The position numbers and the translations under genes were made by a program. A model generated the notes under the pieces. It made no database searches. It was not told the origin of the DNA and saw nothing but the letters and a program-made list of their open reading frames with translations. Positions 26,201-38,200 of a DNA stretch of 64,000 bases are shown here, piece by piece; the first letter of the stretch is position 1; every line of letters begins with the position of its first letter. Source of the stretch: Monosiga brevicollis MX1 (Eukaryota; Opisthokonta; Choanoflagellata; Craspedida; Salpingoecidae); contig NW_001865084.1 of NCBI RefSeq assembly GCF_000002865.3, forward strand, positions 100,065 to 164,064. The letters run 5' to 3'.

Positions 26201-29200
26201 GCCAAGCTCTCTTTACCTCATCCTTCCCGATCCAGATCGTTTCGACCACGGAGCTATTGCTCAAGGCTACATCCGTCGAGGGCCACATGTTTTACAGCAT
26301 GCCTTACCGCAATGTCGTGCCACTGCTGTTTGAGCTCTTCTTCATCACGGCCACGGCTCGTACTTCTGAGAATGTACAGATACCGCTTGATTCCTGCATC
26401 CAGTGCCTGACCCCATCGTTCTTGGTCAACGGCTCAACGATACCAGGCAACGAATGGCAACCATCAACTCCTGGGACCACCCTTCTGACGGCAACCTTTG
26501 GAACGTTCACAAATGCAACTGGCGTCAATCTGATTGCGCACACGGACGACTTTATCGAGCTTGTCAACATTTCTATGTGGGAAGTAGCAGGTGCCTACCT
26601 CACTTCAAACGGCATCCCGGTCTTGCGTGGGCGCGTTGGAGATGTTTTGAACACGACCTTCGTGTCGAACTGGGGCGCAGCCTCAACCATTCAAAACTTT
26701 GAGCGCGTCTCCTCAGCGTTTGAGGTGAGCATCACCGACGCATCCATCAGATATATCAGCGACATCGACAATGCCACTCTCTATCTTGCCGGCAACTCGT
26801 ATGGTCGATTGGTCAAGGTCACCCTTCGTGCTCTCTTCGATGCAAATATCAATGGGACCTTCGCTTGCTGGGTCGACACTGACCCTCAAGAACAAGGCTT
26901 CATCCTTCATTCATCGCCCGAACAGCTGAGCGGACCCACCACTAACGCTGTCATTGATTTTGGCCTTCAGCCTGCTCAAGTTTTTGGCGATATCACCGCC
27001 TTCCACGTTCGTGTGGTGACCAGCGCGACCTTGAACGTGCGGGATCTGGTTTTTGCCGTTGGCGGAAGTGTGCAAGACGTTTTGTTTCACAGTGAGCAAA
27101 AGTTTGAGCTGATCATGGTTCCTGATTCAGCTTTGCTCAATGCGACATTGCGTCTTCAAAGCCCAACCAATATTTCTGGCGCTGTGAACATCACAGTTTT
27201 TGGCATTATTGACGGGCATCGTTACTCGGTCATGCCCACACAGTCGATCTGTCTCGGATGCCTTGATACCCATGCACCAGCATTGGTCCCGGGGTTTGCA
27301 TCCAGCCCTGGCCTCACGGGCTGTGAGTTGCCGTACGATGTCAATGAGGACTGCCGCTTGGATATCTCTGACTTGCACCTTTTGCACAACGAGTTGGCAG
27401 CAATTGATTTTGACCTCAACGGCATGGTCAACGAAGCAGATGAGCAGGGCCTGGCGGCCTACATTCTCGGCAAACTACGCCCACCTTTAGCAGTCGCCTT
27501 TGAAGCCCCTATTGCCACGGCATCGCGCCGTTGTCGCGCCTTCCTCGAGTGGACGGAGTATAATACACCTCTAAGCTCAGCTGTTTTGCAACAGCACGGT
27601 CTTCTATTGCAAGCACAATACCTCAATGCCAGCATCGTGCCCCTTGTACCGAATTCTCGCCTGGAGCGCATCGACGCTGGGCACTGGGCTTGGATCAACT
27701 TGAACACATTCGGTAATACTTCGGCTTTATTGCCAGTGGCTGTGACACTGCAAAACATCAGTCTATCTCCAGTTCTTTTCGTGACCGACGCGCGGCAAAA
27801 TTATAGCTATGCCTTTACAAGCGCAGCTGCTCAGGATGTGGAATGGTTGGAACAAGTCGGCGGGCCAGATTACGTTGGCTTGCGGCACATTGAGACGTAC
27901 ACTGCAACAGCAAGCTGCAAACCTGTGTGTGATGTTGGAAGCGAGTATTTTGAGGATGAGACTTACTCGTGCGAAGATGTGACAGAATGCGATGCAACGC
28001 AATATATCACACAGGACAACGATGCGACCAGTGATCGGGAGTGCAAATTCCTGACACAGTGCAACCCATCCTGGCAATTTGTCGGGGTCAATGAGACCTC
28101 ACACACTGACCGTGTGTGCTTCAACATTACGATTTGCAATTCAACTTCCTTCGAGCTGGTACCTGCATCAACGTACTTTGATGCCGTTTGTCAGGCACTG
28201 ACTGTGTGTCCAGAGGACACCTATGAAAATGTGTCGGCGACATACACGAGTGATCGCATGTGCGCGGCCGTGCGTGTCTGCAATGTCAGCGAAATTGAAA
28301 TCACACCACCATCACCGACGACGGACCGCGTGTGCGCGGTGGTGGATGGCAACAGCACCGTTGACGTTGATGTGGATCTTGCACCACTGGACGAGGCAAT
28401 CGTTTCCGTAGCAGGAAATGGTGATGGTTGGTACATCCGTAGCGCCGGCAGGTTGGCAGCGCTGGCGACGGGCAGTCATACGCTGTCGGTCAAGACGCGC
28501 GACAGCACGGGTATCAGTGCATCGCGATCGGTCACGGTGACTGCTGAGCCGGCCGAGACGCTGGATGCGGTTTTATTGACGGAGGTGACATACAGTGATG
28601 ATGACGCTCTGGCGGTTGTGGCGCAAGTGCGAGATGTGTATGGTCAAGTGGGTCGATCCTCAGCTACTGTGCAGGTGGACTTTGCACCGCAGGCCAATGG
28701 TCGCTCGGCGTTTACGGAGACCTGCTCTCTTTCGGTGGGCACGATGCGATGCACGGTGTCTGGCACCGTGCCTAGTGCGTGGTTGGCTGAGGGAGCTGTG
28801 AGCGATGTGCTCGTGGTGACGGCGCAGATCCAGGGCGTTGCCTCATCGACAATCTCACTGGGTACTGTTCAGGTACGGCCGCAGATTGCACGACCGAGTG
28901 AGGTTGCCAATCTCGAGGTGAAGCTGCCATCGACGCCCCTGGTGGTGGGGACCGACTCGGAGGATATTTACGTCGAATCGTCGTTTGCTCCACTGCTGCG
29001 AGCTTTTGGCGTGACGGTTGAGATCAGTGCCGGGGCGGACGTCAGCATTGTGGAAGTGACCCCGGAGGCGCCTTTTGACCAATCTGTGATTGGCACTGTT
29101 CAGACAATTACCTCGGGCGTGCGTGTGGCCTATGCCATTGAGCGATCAGATGTCGATTTGCTCACCCGCAACGCAGCGGGGCGCCAGAATCTATTCCGGT

Positions 29201-32200
29201 TCAAGCTGCGAACGAGCAGTGGAGCGACGGCAGGGGCCTCGGTCAGCGTTAAGGTGATGGCAGAGGAGCTGCGCGATACTAGCGATGGTGCCGTGTTTCC
29301 CTCTGGTTACAACAGCGCGCCAACGCCCGCGACGCTTCGGAATCATTCAGCGTGGCTCATGAGTGGCGAGGCCAGCCTGACGGTGGTGGCTGTTGAGGAG
29401 CGTGGCATGTTGTGCCAGCTGAGTGATTACATTATTGTGAATAACGCGCCGTTGACGGGTACTGAAGGCCAGGCTCAGGTAACGGCGACGATGCTGTGGA
29501 ACGACGGCAGCAGCACAAGCGTGCCAGGTGCATCTTTGACTGTGCGCAGCGGTGATGTTGGTGCCTTGGGTGTCAGTGCCAATGGCGGTTTGGTGGCTGG
29601 TTCGGCGCAGAGTCACGGCAATGCGTCGGTGGCCATTGAGGCCGAGTATGGCGATTTTGTGTGTGGCGCTGCAGCTCGTGTTCTGTATCCCGAAGAGCCG
29701 CTTCAAATCAACGTGTCTCGAGCAACGGTGCGCCCCATTCGCGGCTGGTTTGCTGATGGTGACACGACGTGCAGCCAAGCCGTGTACCAGCGGGCCACCG
29801 TGCAGGTGATTGCAACGTATGGCTGCGCGAATGAGTGCACTGGCGTGACGAGTGATGTGACGTACCTTTTGCGCGAGGGTTTGAACACGTCGAACAATGC
29901 TGTGAGCAATGTTGTTGTGAGTGCAACTGGCCGTGGGCAAGTTGTGTTTGCCGGGCCTGGCAGTGCGACGGTGCTTGCTTACTCGAGTAATGGCGTGCTT
30001 TTGGGCGAGTCCATGACCATTGTGGCCAGCGACGAACAAGATCTTCAGGCCATTGAGGTGGATTTGGTAGCGGTTGACACGCTGACCCTGTCAGGGGCGA
30101 CGAGTGCTCGTCTGTTTGAGCCTGTGCATTATACGTATGCGTATAGTGCATCGTCATTGACGGCGGAGGGCAGTAGCACGACTTTTGTTGCAGCCATTAC
30201 GCTTGAGGACGGCAGCCGTATCGCGGCTGGTCTGGAGACCAACGGCGTGACGCTGTTCAGCGAAGACGAGAGCGTTCTGTCAGTATCTGGGATGACGGCC
30301 ACGGTGGTGACGGGTGCCGTGTCCAAAGCAGGATCACTGGTGCGTGCTGTGTGGCAGCCCAATGGCGTGAGCAATGACTGCAACACGACAGCTGGCTTGG
30401 CGCTGGGCTATGGGCAAGTGACGGTGGCCCTGCCTGCTGCGACTGGGGTTTCTGTGAGTGGCCAGCCGACACGACTCGTGGTGCAGGGCGATCCTTCCAG
30501 CCAGGGCATGGCTGGGCAGGCAACCCAGTTCTCCTTGGGGGTGACGCTGGAGTTTGAGGGAGGATCGACGCGCTCGATGGCACGGGACACTCGTACTGTG
30601 GTGAGTGTGTCACCTTTAGGTGCACTAACTGTAGACCAGAGCGAGAGCACGGGGATTACAGTTTACTCAACCAACCAGACGGGCACGTTCAATGTGACGG
30701 TGACGTTTAGCAACGCTGCGTACGCAAACGTGAGCACGACAGTGGCGGTCACGGTGACAGCATATGACCGCCTGGAGGTGAGCTCTAATCCTGAGCCCAG
30801 CTTTGCGGGCATGAGCGAGAAAACGACACTTGCACCGTTGGCAGGTACTGAGCCCCAGCTTTACCAACAGTTGAGCCTTGGCACCACCATGGTCTTACAG
30901 GATGGGTTTGAGATTGCGCTGTCAACCTCGGCTGTGGCGTACAATTTGTGGGCGACGACAACGGCTGGCGATGCAGTGGCCACGTCTGCAGCGCTGGTGA
31001 GTGGCAGCACGTCTGTTGTGACAGGTACTGCCGCAGGCAGGGCTTACGTGCAGTGCACGTACGGGCCGGCCGGTGTGAGCAATGCCGACAGCCTGTACCC
31101 CTTGGACACGTTGTCAGATGCAGTTGAGGTTGTGAGCTTGGACGACATGACATTGACAGGCAGTGGTGTTTCGACGAGCGGCAGCACTGTGACTGTGACA
31201 GGGGTGCAGAATACGGCGCGCGTGGCAATGGTGCAGGTGGGGGCCACTTTTAGTGATGGCACCAAGTACACCTCACTGTTTAGCGGGTCTGCAGGGTCGC
31301 GGTCAGCCGTGTTGCCTGGGCTTGTGACGGTGTCGCTGGTCGGCACAGGTTTGACGGTGGATAACGTGACGGGCACCGTTTCGATTGTGGAGAACTCGCT
31401 TAGCGGCGTGCTTATCACGGTGAGCGCAACAGAGGTTGCAACGTCTGTTTCAGCAACGCTGGAGGCATTTGGCAATCTGGCGCCGGCTGCTGGGGATGTG
31501 GATCTGGGTAGCACGAGCGGTCCTGCAATTGGAGCACTGTCGGTTGGACAAACGACGACGGTTGCACTGCGAGTGAACACAGGTGCAGCTCGGGTGACTG
31601 CTTTTCAGGCCAGGCTGGCGCTGAATGCGTCATTGGTGCAGGTTGTGGGCGTGAGCAGCTCATACACTAGTCCGTCGGTGAACATCCGAGATGATGAGGT
31701 GGAGTTTAGCATGATTTTGACCAACGGCGTCAGCGGTAGCAACGTGTTGATTGCCAACATTGAGGTACAAGCAGTGGGCGCTGGCGTGGGTGTCTTGACG
31801 GGCACGATTGTGAACATGGCCACGGCTGAGTTTGTTGCGGTTGGTGCGGGGCCCTTTGTGGCCGGCACAGTGCCGTATCGTGTGGTGGGTGCTGTGCGCC
31901 GCCGCAGCAGCATGAGTACACCAGAAGAGCTTGTGGAGGAGGCCGTGAAGGTGGATGAGCTTCTGGCTGGGGCACGCGCTGTGGCAGCACAGGTGCAGCA
32001 CCGTCAGCGGCGCACAAGTGATGTCGGTCGCGTGCTGGGTGATTTCGTGGGGCCACGGGCCAGCACGAGCGAAGCCTATGCACCTGACGGGTTGGTTCAG
32101 GTTGTGGACGCATTGTTCATTTTCAACTATATTTTGCTGCGCTCGCCTGGTGCGTCGGCAACAGAGCGGGCACCGTATGAGGCGGTGTTGGCGACTCTGG

Positions 32201-35200
32201 GCAGTGATCCAGATGCACTGGTTGACATTGATCAGAACGGCCGGCTGGAGTACTTTGCCGACACGTTTTACCTCCAGGATGTGAGTGTGCAGATCAAGTA
32301 CATGTTTACAGCCGAGGTACACGCACCAGAGCCCGGGGCTGATTGCTATACGGAGGTTCGAGTGAATGTGCACGTGATTCCCGGCGGCAGCTTGGACGCT
32401 TCGCGGGTGTTCTTCCTTGCTGATCTGGGTATTGATTCTGCCTCGGATGCAGCTGCCGTTCCATTGATGTCAGCCCATGTGGGCAATGGTACGTTGTTAC
32501 CTGTGGATAAGACGGCCAATGGCTTGTTTGGGGCCATCTTGCAGCTAGATGCTGGTGCGGCCGAGGCAGCACTTGAGTACAACCAGACGATGCATGTCTA
32601 CCGCGGCACCTTTGTGAGTCGCGTGGAGAATGGCACGGAGGTTGATCTTGGGGTGTCGATCGTGCAGGCTGTCCAGGACACGGCAGGCGAAATGTATGTC
32701 TTCTTCTCCGAGTCGTACACGGATGCAGGCTCAGGGCGGTTCGCAGCTCAGCTTGATGTCAATGCCTCTGTGGGTGACGAGTTGATTCTCATCCAATCCG
32801 CCAATAGCGGATACTCCCCACTTTTGAGCGCTGAAATCACATCTTCGACTGTGGCGTGTAAAATCGACAATGACCTTTGCGATTTTGTCAATGAGTATAT
32901 TTCAGGCGACGATGCAGCATGTACTGATGTGCAACCTTGCGAAGCCGATGAGTACGTGTCAACAAATCACACCACCACTGACAATCGTATCTGCTCCGAA
33001 TTGGCTGAATGCGACTACATGTGGCAGTACGTGGGTATCAATGAGACGGTATACTCGAACCGTGTGTGCTTCAACATTACGATTTGCAATTCAACTTCCT
33101 TCGAGCTGGTACCTGCATCAACGTACTTTGATGCCGTTTGTCAGGCACTGACTGTGTGTCCAGAGAACACCTATGAAAATGTGTCGGCGACATACACGAG
33201 TGATCGCATGTGTGCGGCCGTGCGTGTCTGCGAATTGGGTGAGATTGAGATTCAAGAACCCACGGCCACCAGCAACCGCGTGTGCGCGGTGGTGGATGGT
33301 AACAGCACCGTTGACGTTGATGTGGATCTTGCACCGGTGGCCGTGAGCAGCGTGTCGGTGATGACACCCGGAGATGGGTGGCATGTGCACGACGGCGGAC
33401 GAATGGCAGCGCTGGCGACGGGCAGTCATACGCTGTCGGTCAAGACGCGCGACAGCACGGGTATCAGTGCATCGCGATCGGTCACGGTGACTGCTGAGCC
33501 GGCCGAGACGCTGGATGCGGTTTTATTGACGGAGGTGACATACAGTGATGATGACGCTCTGGCGGTTGTGGCGCAAGTGCGAGATGTGTATGGTCAAGTG
33601 GGTCGATCCTCAGCTACTGTGCAGGTGGACTTTGCACCGCAGGCCAATGGTCGCTCGGCGTTTACGGAGACCTGCTCTCTTTCGGTGGGCACGATGCGAT
33701 GCACGGTGTCTGGCACCGTGCCTAGTGCGTGGTTGGCTGAGGGAGCTGTGAGCGATGTGCTCGTGGTGACGGCGCAGATCCAGGGCGTTGCCTCATCGAC
33801 AATCTCACTGGGTACTGTTCAGGTACGGCCGCAGATTGCACGACCGAGTGAGGTTGCCAATCTCGAGGTGAAGCTGCCATCGACGCCCCTGGTGGTGGGG
33901 ACCGACTCGGAGGATATTTACGTCGAATCGTCGTTTGCTCCACTGCTGCGAGCTTTTGGCGTGACGGTTGAGATCAGTGCCGGGGCGGACGTCAGCATTG
34001 TGGAAGTGACCCCGGAGGCGCCTTTTGACCAATCTGTGATTGGCACTGTTCAGACAATTACCTCGGGCGTGCGTGTGGCCTATGCCATTGAGCGATCAGA
34101 TGTCGATTTGCTCACCCGCAACGCAGCGGGGCGCCAGAATCTATTCCGGTTCAAGCTGCGAACGAGCAGTGGAGCGACGGCAGGGGCCTCGGTCAGCGTT
34201 AAGGTGATGGCAGAGGAGCTGCGCGATACTAGCGATGGTGCCGTGTTTCCCTCTGGTTACAACAGCGCGCCAACGCCCGCGACGCTTCGGAATCATTCAG
34301 CGTGGCTCATGAGTGGCGAGGCCAGCCTGACGGTGGTGGCTGTTGAGGAGCGTGGCATGTTGTGCCAGCTGAGTGATTACATTATTGTGAATAACGCGCC
34401 GTTGACGGGTACTGAAGGCCAGGCTCAGGTAACGGCGACGATGCTGTGGAACGACGGCAGCAGCACAAGCGTGCCAGGTGCATCTTTGACTGTGCGCAGC
34501 GGTGATGTTGGTGCCTTGGGTGTCAGTGCCAATGGCGGTTTGGTGGCTGGTTCGGCGCAGAGTCACGGCAATGCGTCGGTGGCCATTGAGGCCGAGTATG
34601 GCGATTTTGTGTGTGGCGCTGCAGCTCGTGTTCTGTATCCCGAAGAGCCGCTTCAAATCAACGTGTCTCGAGCAACGGTGCGCCCCATTCGCGGCTGGTT
34701 TGCTGATGGTGACACGACGTGCAGCCAAGCCGTGTACCAGCGGGCCACCGTGCAGGTGATTGCAACGTATGGCTGCGCGAATGAGTGCACTGGCGTGACG
34801 AGTGATGTGACGTACCTTTTGCGCGAGGGTTTGAACACGTCGAACAATGCTGTGAGCAATGTTGTTGTGAGTGCAACTGGCCGTGGGCAAGTTGTGTTTG
34901 CCGGGCCTGGCAGTGCGACGGTGCTTGCTTACTCGAGTAATGGCGTGCTTTTGGGCGAGTCCATGACCATTGTGGCCAGCGACGAACAAGATCTTCAGGC
35001 CATTGAGGTGGATTTGGTAGCGGTTGACACGCTGACCCTGTCAGGGGCGACGAGTGCTCGTCTGTTTGAGCCTGTGCATTATACGTATGCGTATAGTGCA
35101 TCGTCATTGACGGCGGAGGGCAGTAGCACGACTTTTGTTGCAGCCATTACGCTTGAGGACGGCAGCCGTATCGCGGCTGGTCTGGAGACCAACGGCGTGA

Positions 35201-38200
35201 CGCTGTTCAGCGAAGACGAGAGCGTTCTGTCAGTATCTGGGATGACGGCCACGGTGGTGACGGGTGCCGTGTCCAAAGCAGGATCACTGGTGCGTGCTGT
35301 GTGGCAGCCCAATGGCGTGAGCAATGACTGCAACACGACAGCTGGCTTGGCGCTGGGCTATGGGCAAGTGACGGTGGCCCTGCCTGCTGCGACTGGGGTT
35401 TCTGTGAGTGGCCAGCCGACACGACTCGTGGTGCAGGGCGATCCTTCCAGCCAGGGCATGGCTGGGCAGGCAACCCAGTTCTCCTTGGGGGTGACGCTGG
35501 AGTTTGAGGGAGGATCGACGCGCTCGATGGCACGGGACACTCGTACTGTGGTGAGTGTGTCACCTTTAGGTGCACTAACTGTAGACCAGAGCGAGAGCAC
35601 GGGGATTACAGTTTACTCAACCAACCAGACGGGCACGTTCAATGTGACGGTGACGTTTAGCAACGCTGCGTACGCAAACGTGAGCACGACAGTGGCGGTC
35701 ACGGTGACAGCATATGACCGCCTGGAGGTGAGCTCTAATCCTGAGCCCAGCTTTGCGGGCATGAGCGAGAAAACGACACTTGCACCGTTGGCAGGTACTG
35801 AGCCCCAGCTTTACCAACAGTTGAGCCTTGGCACCACCATGGTCTTACAGGATGGGTTTGAGATTGCGCTGTCAACCTCGGCTGTGGCGTACAATTTGTG
35901 GGCGACGACAACGGCTGGCGATGCAGTGGCCACGTCTGCAGCGCTGGTGAGTGGCAGCACGTCTGTTGTGACAGGTACTGCCGCAGGCAGGGCTTACGTG
36001 CAGTGCACGTACGGGCCGGCCGGTGTGAGCAATGCCGACAGCCTGTACCCCTTGGACACGTTGTCAGATGCAGTTGAGGTTGTGAGCTTGGACGACATGA
36101 CATTGACAGGCAGTGGTGTTTCGACGAGCGGCAGCACTGTGACTGTGACAGGGGTGCAGAATACGGCGCGCGTGGCAATGGTGCAGGTGGGGGCCACTTT
36201 TAGTGATGGCACCAAGTACACCTCACTGTTTAGCGGGTCTGCAGGGTCGCGGTCAGCCGTGTTGCCTGGGCTTGTGACGGTGTCGCTGGTCGGCACAGGT
36301 TTGACGGTGGATAACGTGACGGGCACCGTTTCGATTGTGGAGAACTCGCTTAGCGGCGTGCTTATCACGGTGAGCGCAACAGAGGTTGCAACGTCTGTTT
36401 CAGCAACGCTGGAGGCATTTGGCAATCTGGCGCCGGCTGCTGGGGATGTGGATCTGGGTAGCACGAGCGGTCCTGCAATTGGAGCACTGTCGGTTGGACA
36501 AACGACGACGGTTGCACTGCGAGTGAACACAGGTGCAGCTCGGGTGACTGCTTTTCAGGCCAGGCTGGCGCTGAATGCGTCATTGGTGCAGGTTGTGGGC
36601 GTGAGCAGCTCATACACTAGTCCGTCGGTGAACATCCGAGATGATGAGGTGGAGTTTAGCATGATTTTGACCAACGGCGTCAGCGGTAGCAACGTGTTGA
36701 TTGCCAACATTGAGGTACAAGCAGTGGGCGCTGGCGTGGGTGTCTTGACGGGCACGATTGTGAACATGGCCACGGCTGAGTTTGTTGCGGTTGGTGCGGG
36801 GCCCTTTGTGGCCGGCACAGTGCCGTATCGTGTGGTGGGTGCTGTGCGCCGCCGCAGCAGCATGAGTACACCAGAAGAGCTTGTGGAGGAGGCCGTGAAG
36901 GTGGATGAGCTTCTGGCTGGGGCACGCGCTGTGGCAGCACAGGTGCAGCACCGTCAGCGGCGCACAAGTGATGTCGGTCGCGTGCTGGGTGATTTCGTGG
37001 GGCCACGGGCCAGCACGAGCGAAGCCTATGCACCTGACGGGTTGGTTCAGGTTGTGGACGCATTGTTCATTTTCAACTATATTTTGCTGCGCTCGCCTGG
37101 TGCGTCGGCAACAGAGCGGGCACCGTATGAGGCGGTGTTGGCGACTCTGGGCAGTGATCCAGATGCACTGGTTGACATTGATCAGAACGGCCGGCTGGAG
37201 TACTTTGCCGACACGTTTTACCTCCAGGATGTGAGTGTGCAGATCAAGTACATGTTTACAGCCGAGGTACACGCACCAGAGCCCGGGGCTGATTGCTATA
37301 CGGAGGTTCGAGTGAATGTGCACGTGATTCCCGGCGGCAGCTTGGACGCTTCGCGGGTGTTCTTCCTTGCTGATCTGGGTATTGATTCTGCCTCGGATGC
37401 AGCTGCCGTTCCATTGATGTCAGCCCATGTGGGCAATGGTACGTTGTTACCTGTGGATAAGACGGCCAATGGCTTGTTTGGGGCCATCTTGCAGCTAGAT
37501 GCTGGTGCGGCCGAGGCAGCACTTGAGTACAACCAGACGATGCATGTCTACCGCGGCACCTTTGTGAGTCGCGTGGAGAATGGCACGGAGGTTGATCTTG
37601 GGGTGTCGATCGTGCAGGCTGTCCAGGACACGGCAGGCGAAATGTATGTCTTCTTCTCCGAGTCGTACACGGATGCAGGCTCAGGGCGGTTCGCAGCTCA
37701 GCTTGATGTCAATGCCTCCCTCACCGAAGCTCAAGCTTTGAACCAATCCACATCGACAGTGACTATTTCATCAGCCAATATCGGCTATGCCCCCTTGCTG
37801 AGCGTCTTGCTTAATGGTTCAACTTCAACCTGCAAGATCGATAATGTGCTGTGCAACTTCGAGACACAATTTCTGTTTGGCGAGGCTGTGGCTTGCACCA
37901 ATGTCACTATTTGCAACACCTCGTCCTACGTGGCCGTCAATCACACGTTGTTCGCGGACTTGTCCTGCGATCTCGTCACTGAGTGCAATTTTTCAACGGA
38001 ATATGTTGCCGTCAATGCTTCTTACTACTCTGATGCAGTTTGCTCGAACCGGACGAAATGTGGCAATGATCAGTATGTTCAGTATTCAACAACAGTCTAC
38101 GAGGATGATGCCTGTTTCTCTGTTACTTCTTGCGGTGATGGCGAGATCGAACAGGCACCTGCAACTGACACGTCCGATCGAATTTGCCTGGCCAAGTCTG

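Noticed and set aside
28595-32582. Many alternative-frame and minus-strand frames inside the giant receptor, each repeated at +4,950
   Set aside because: They are shadows of the main frame. Their exact duplication merely reflects the repeat, and none looks like a protein.
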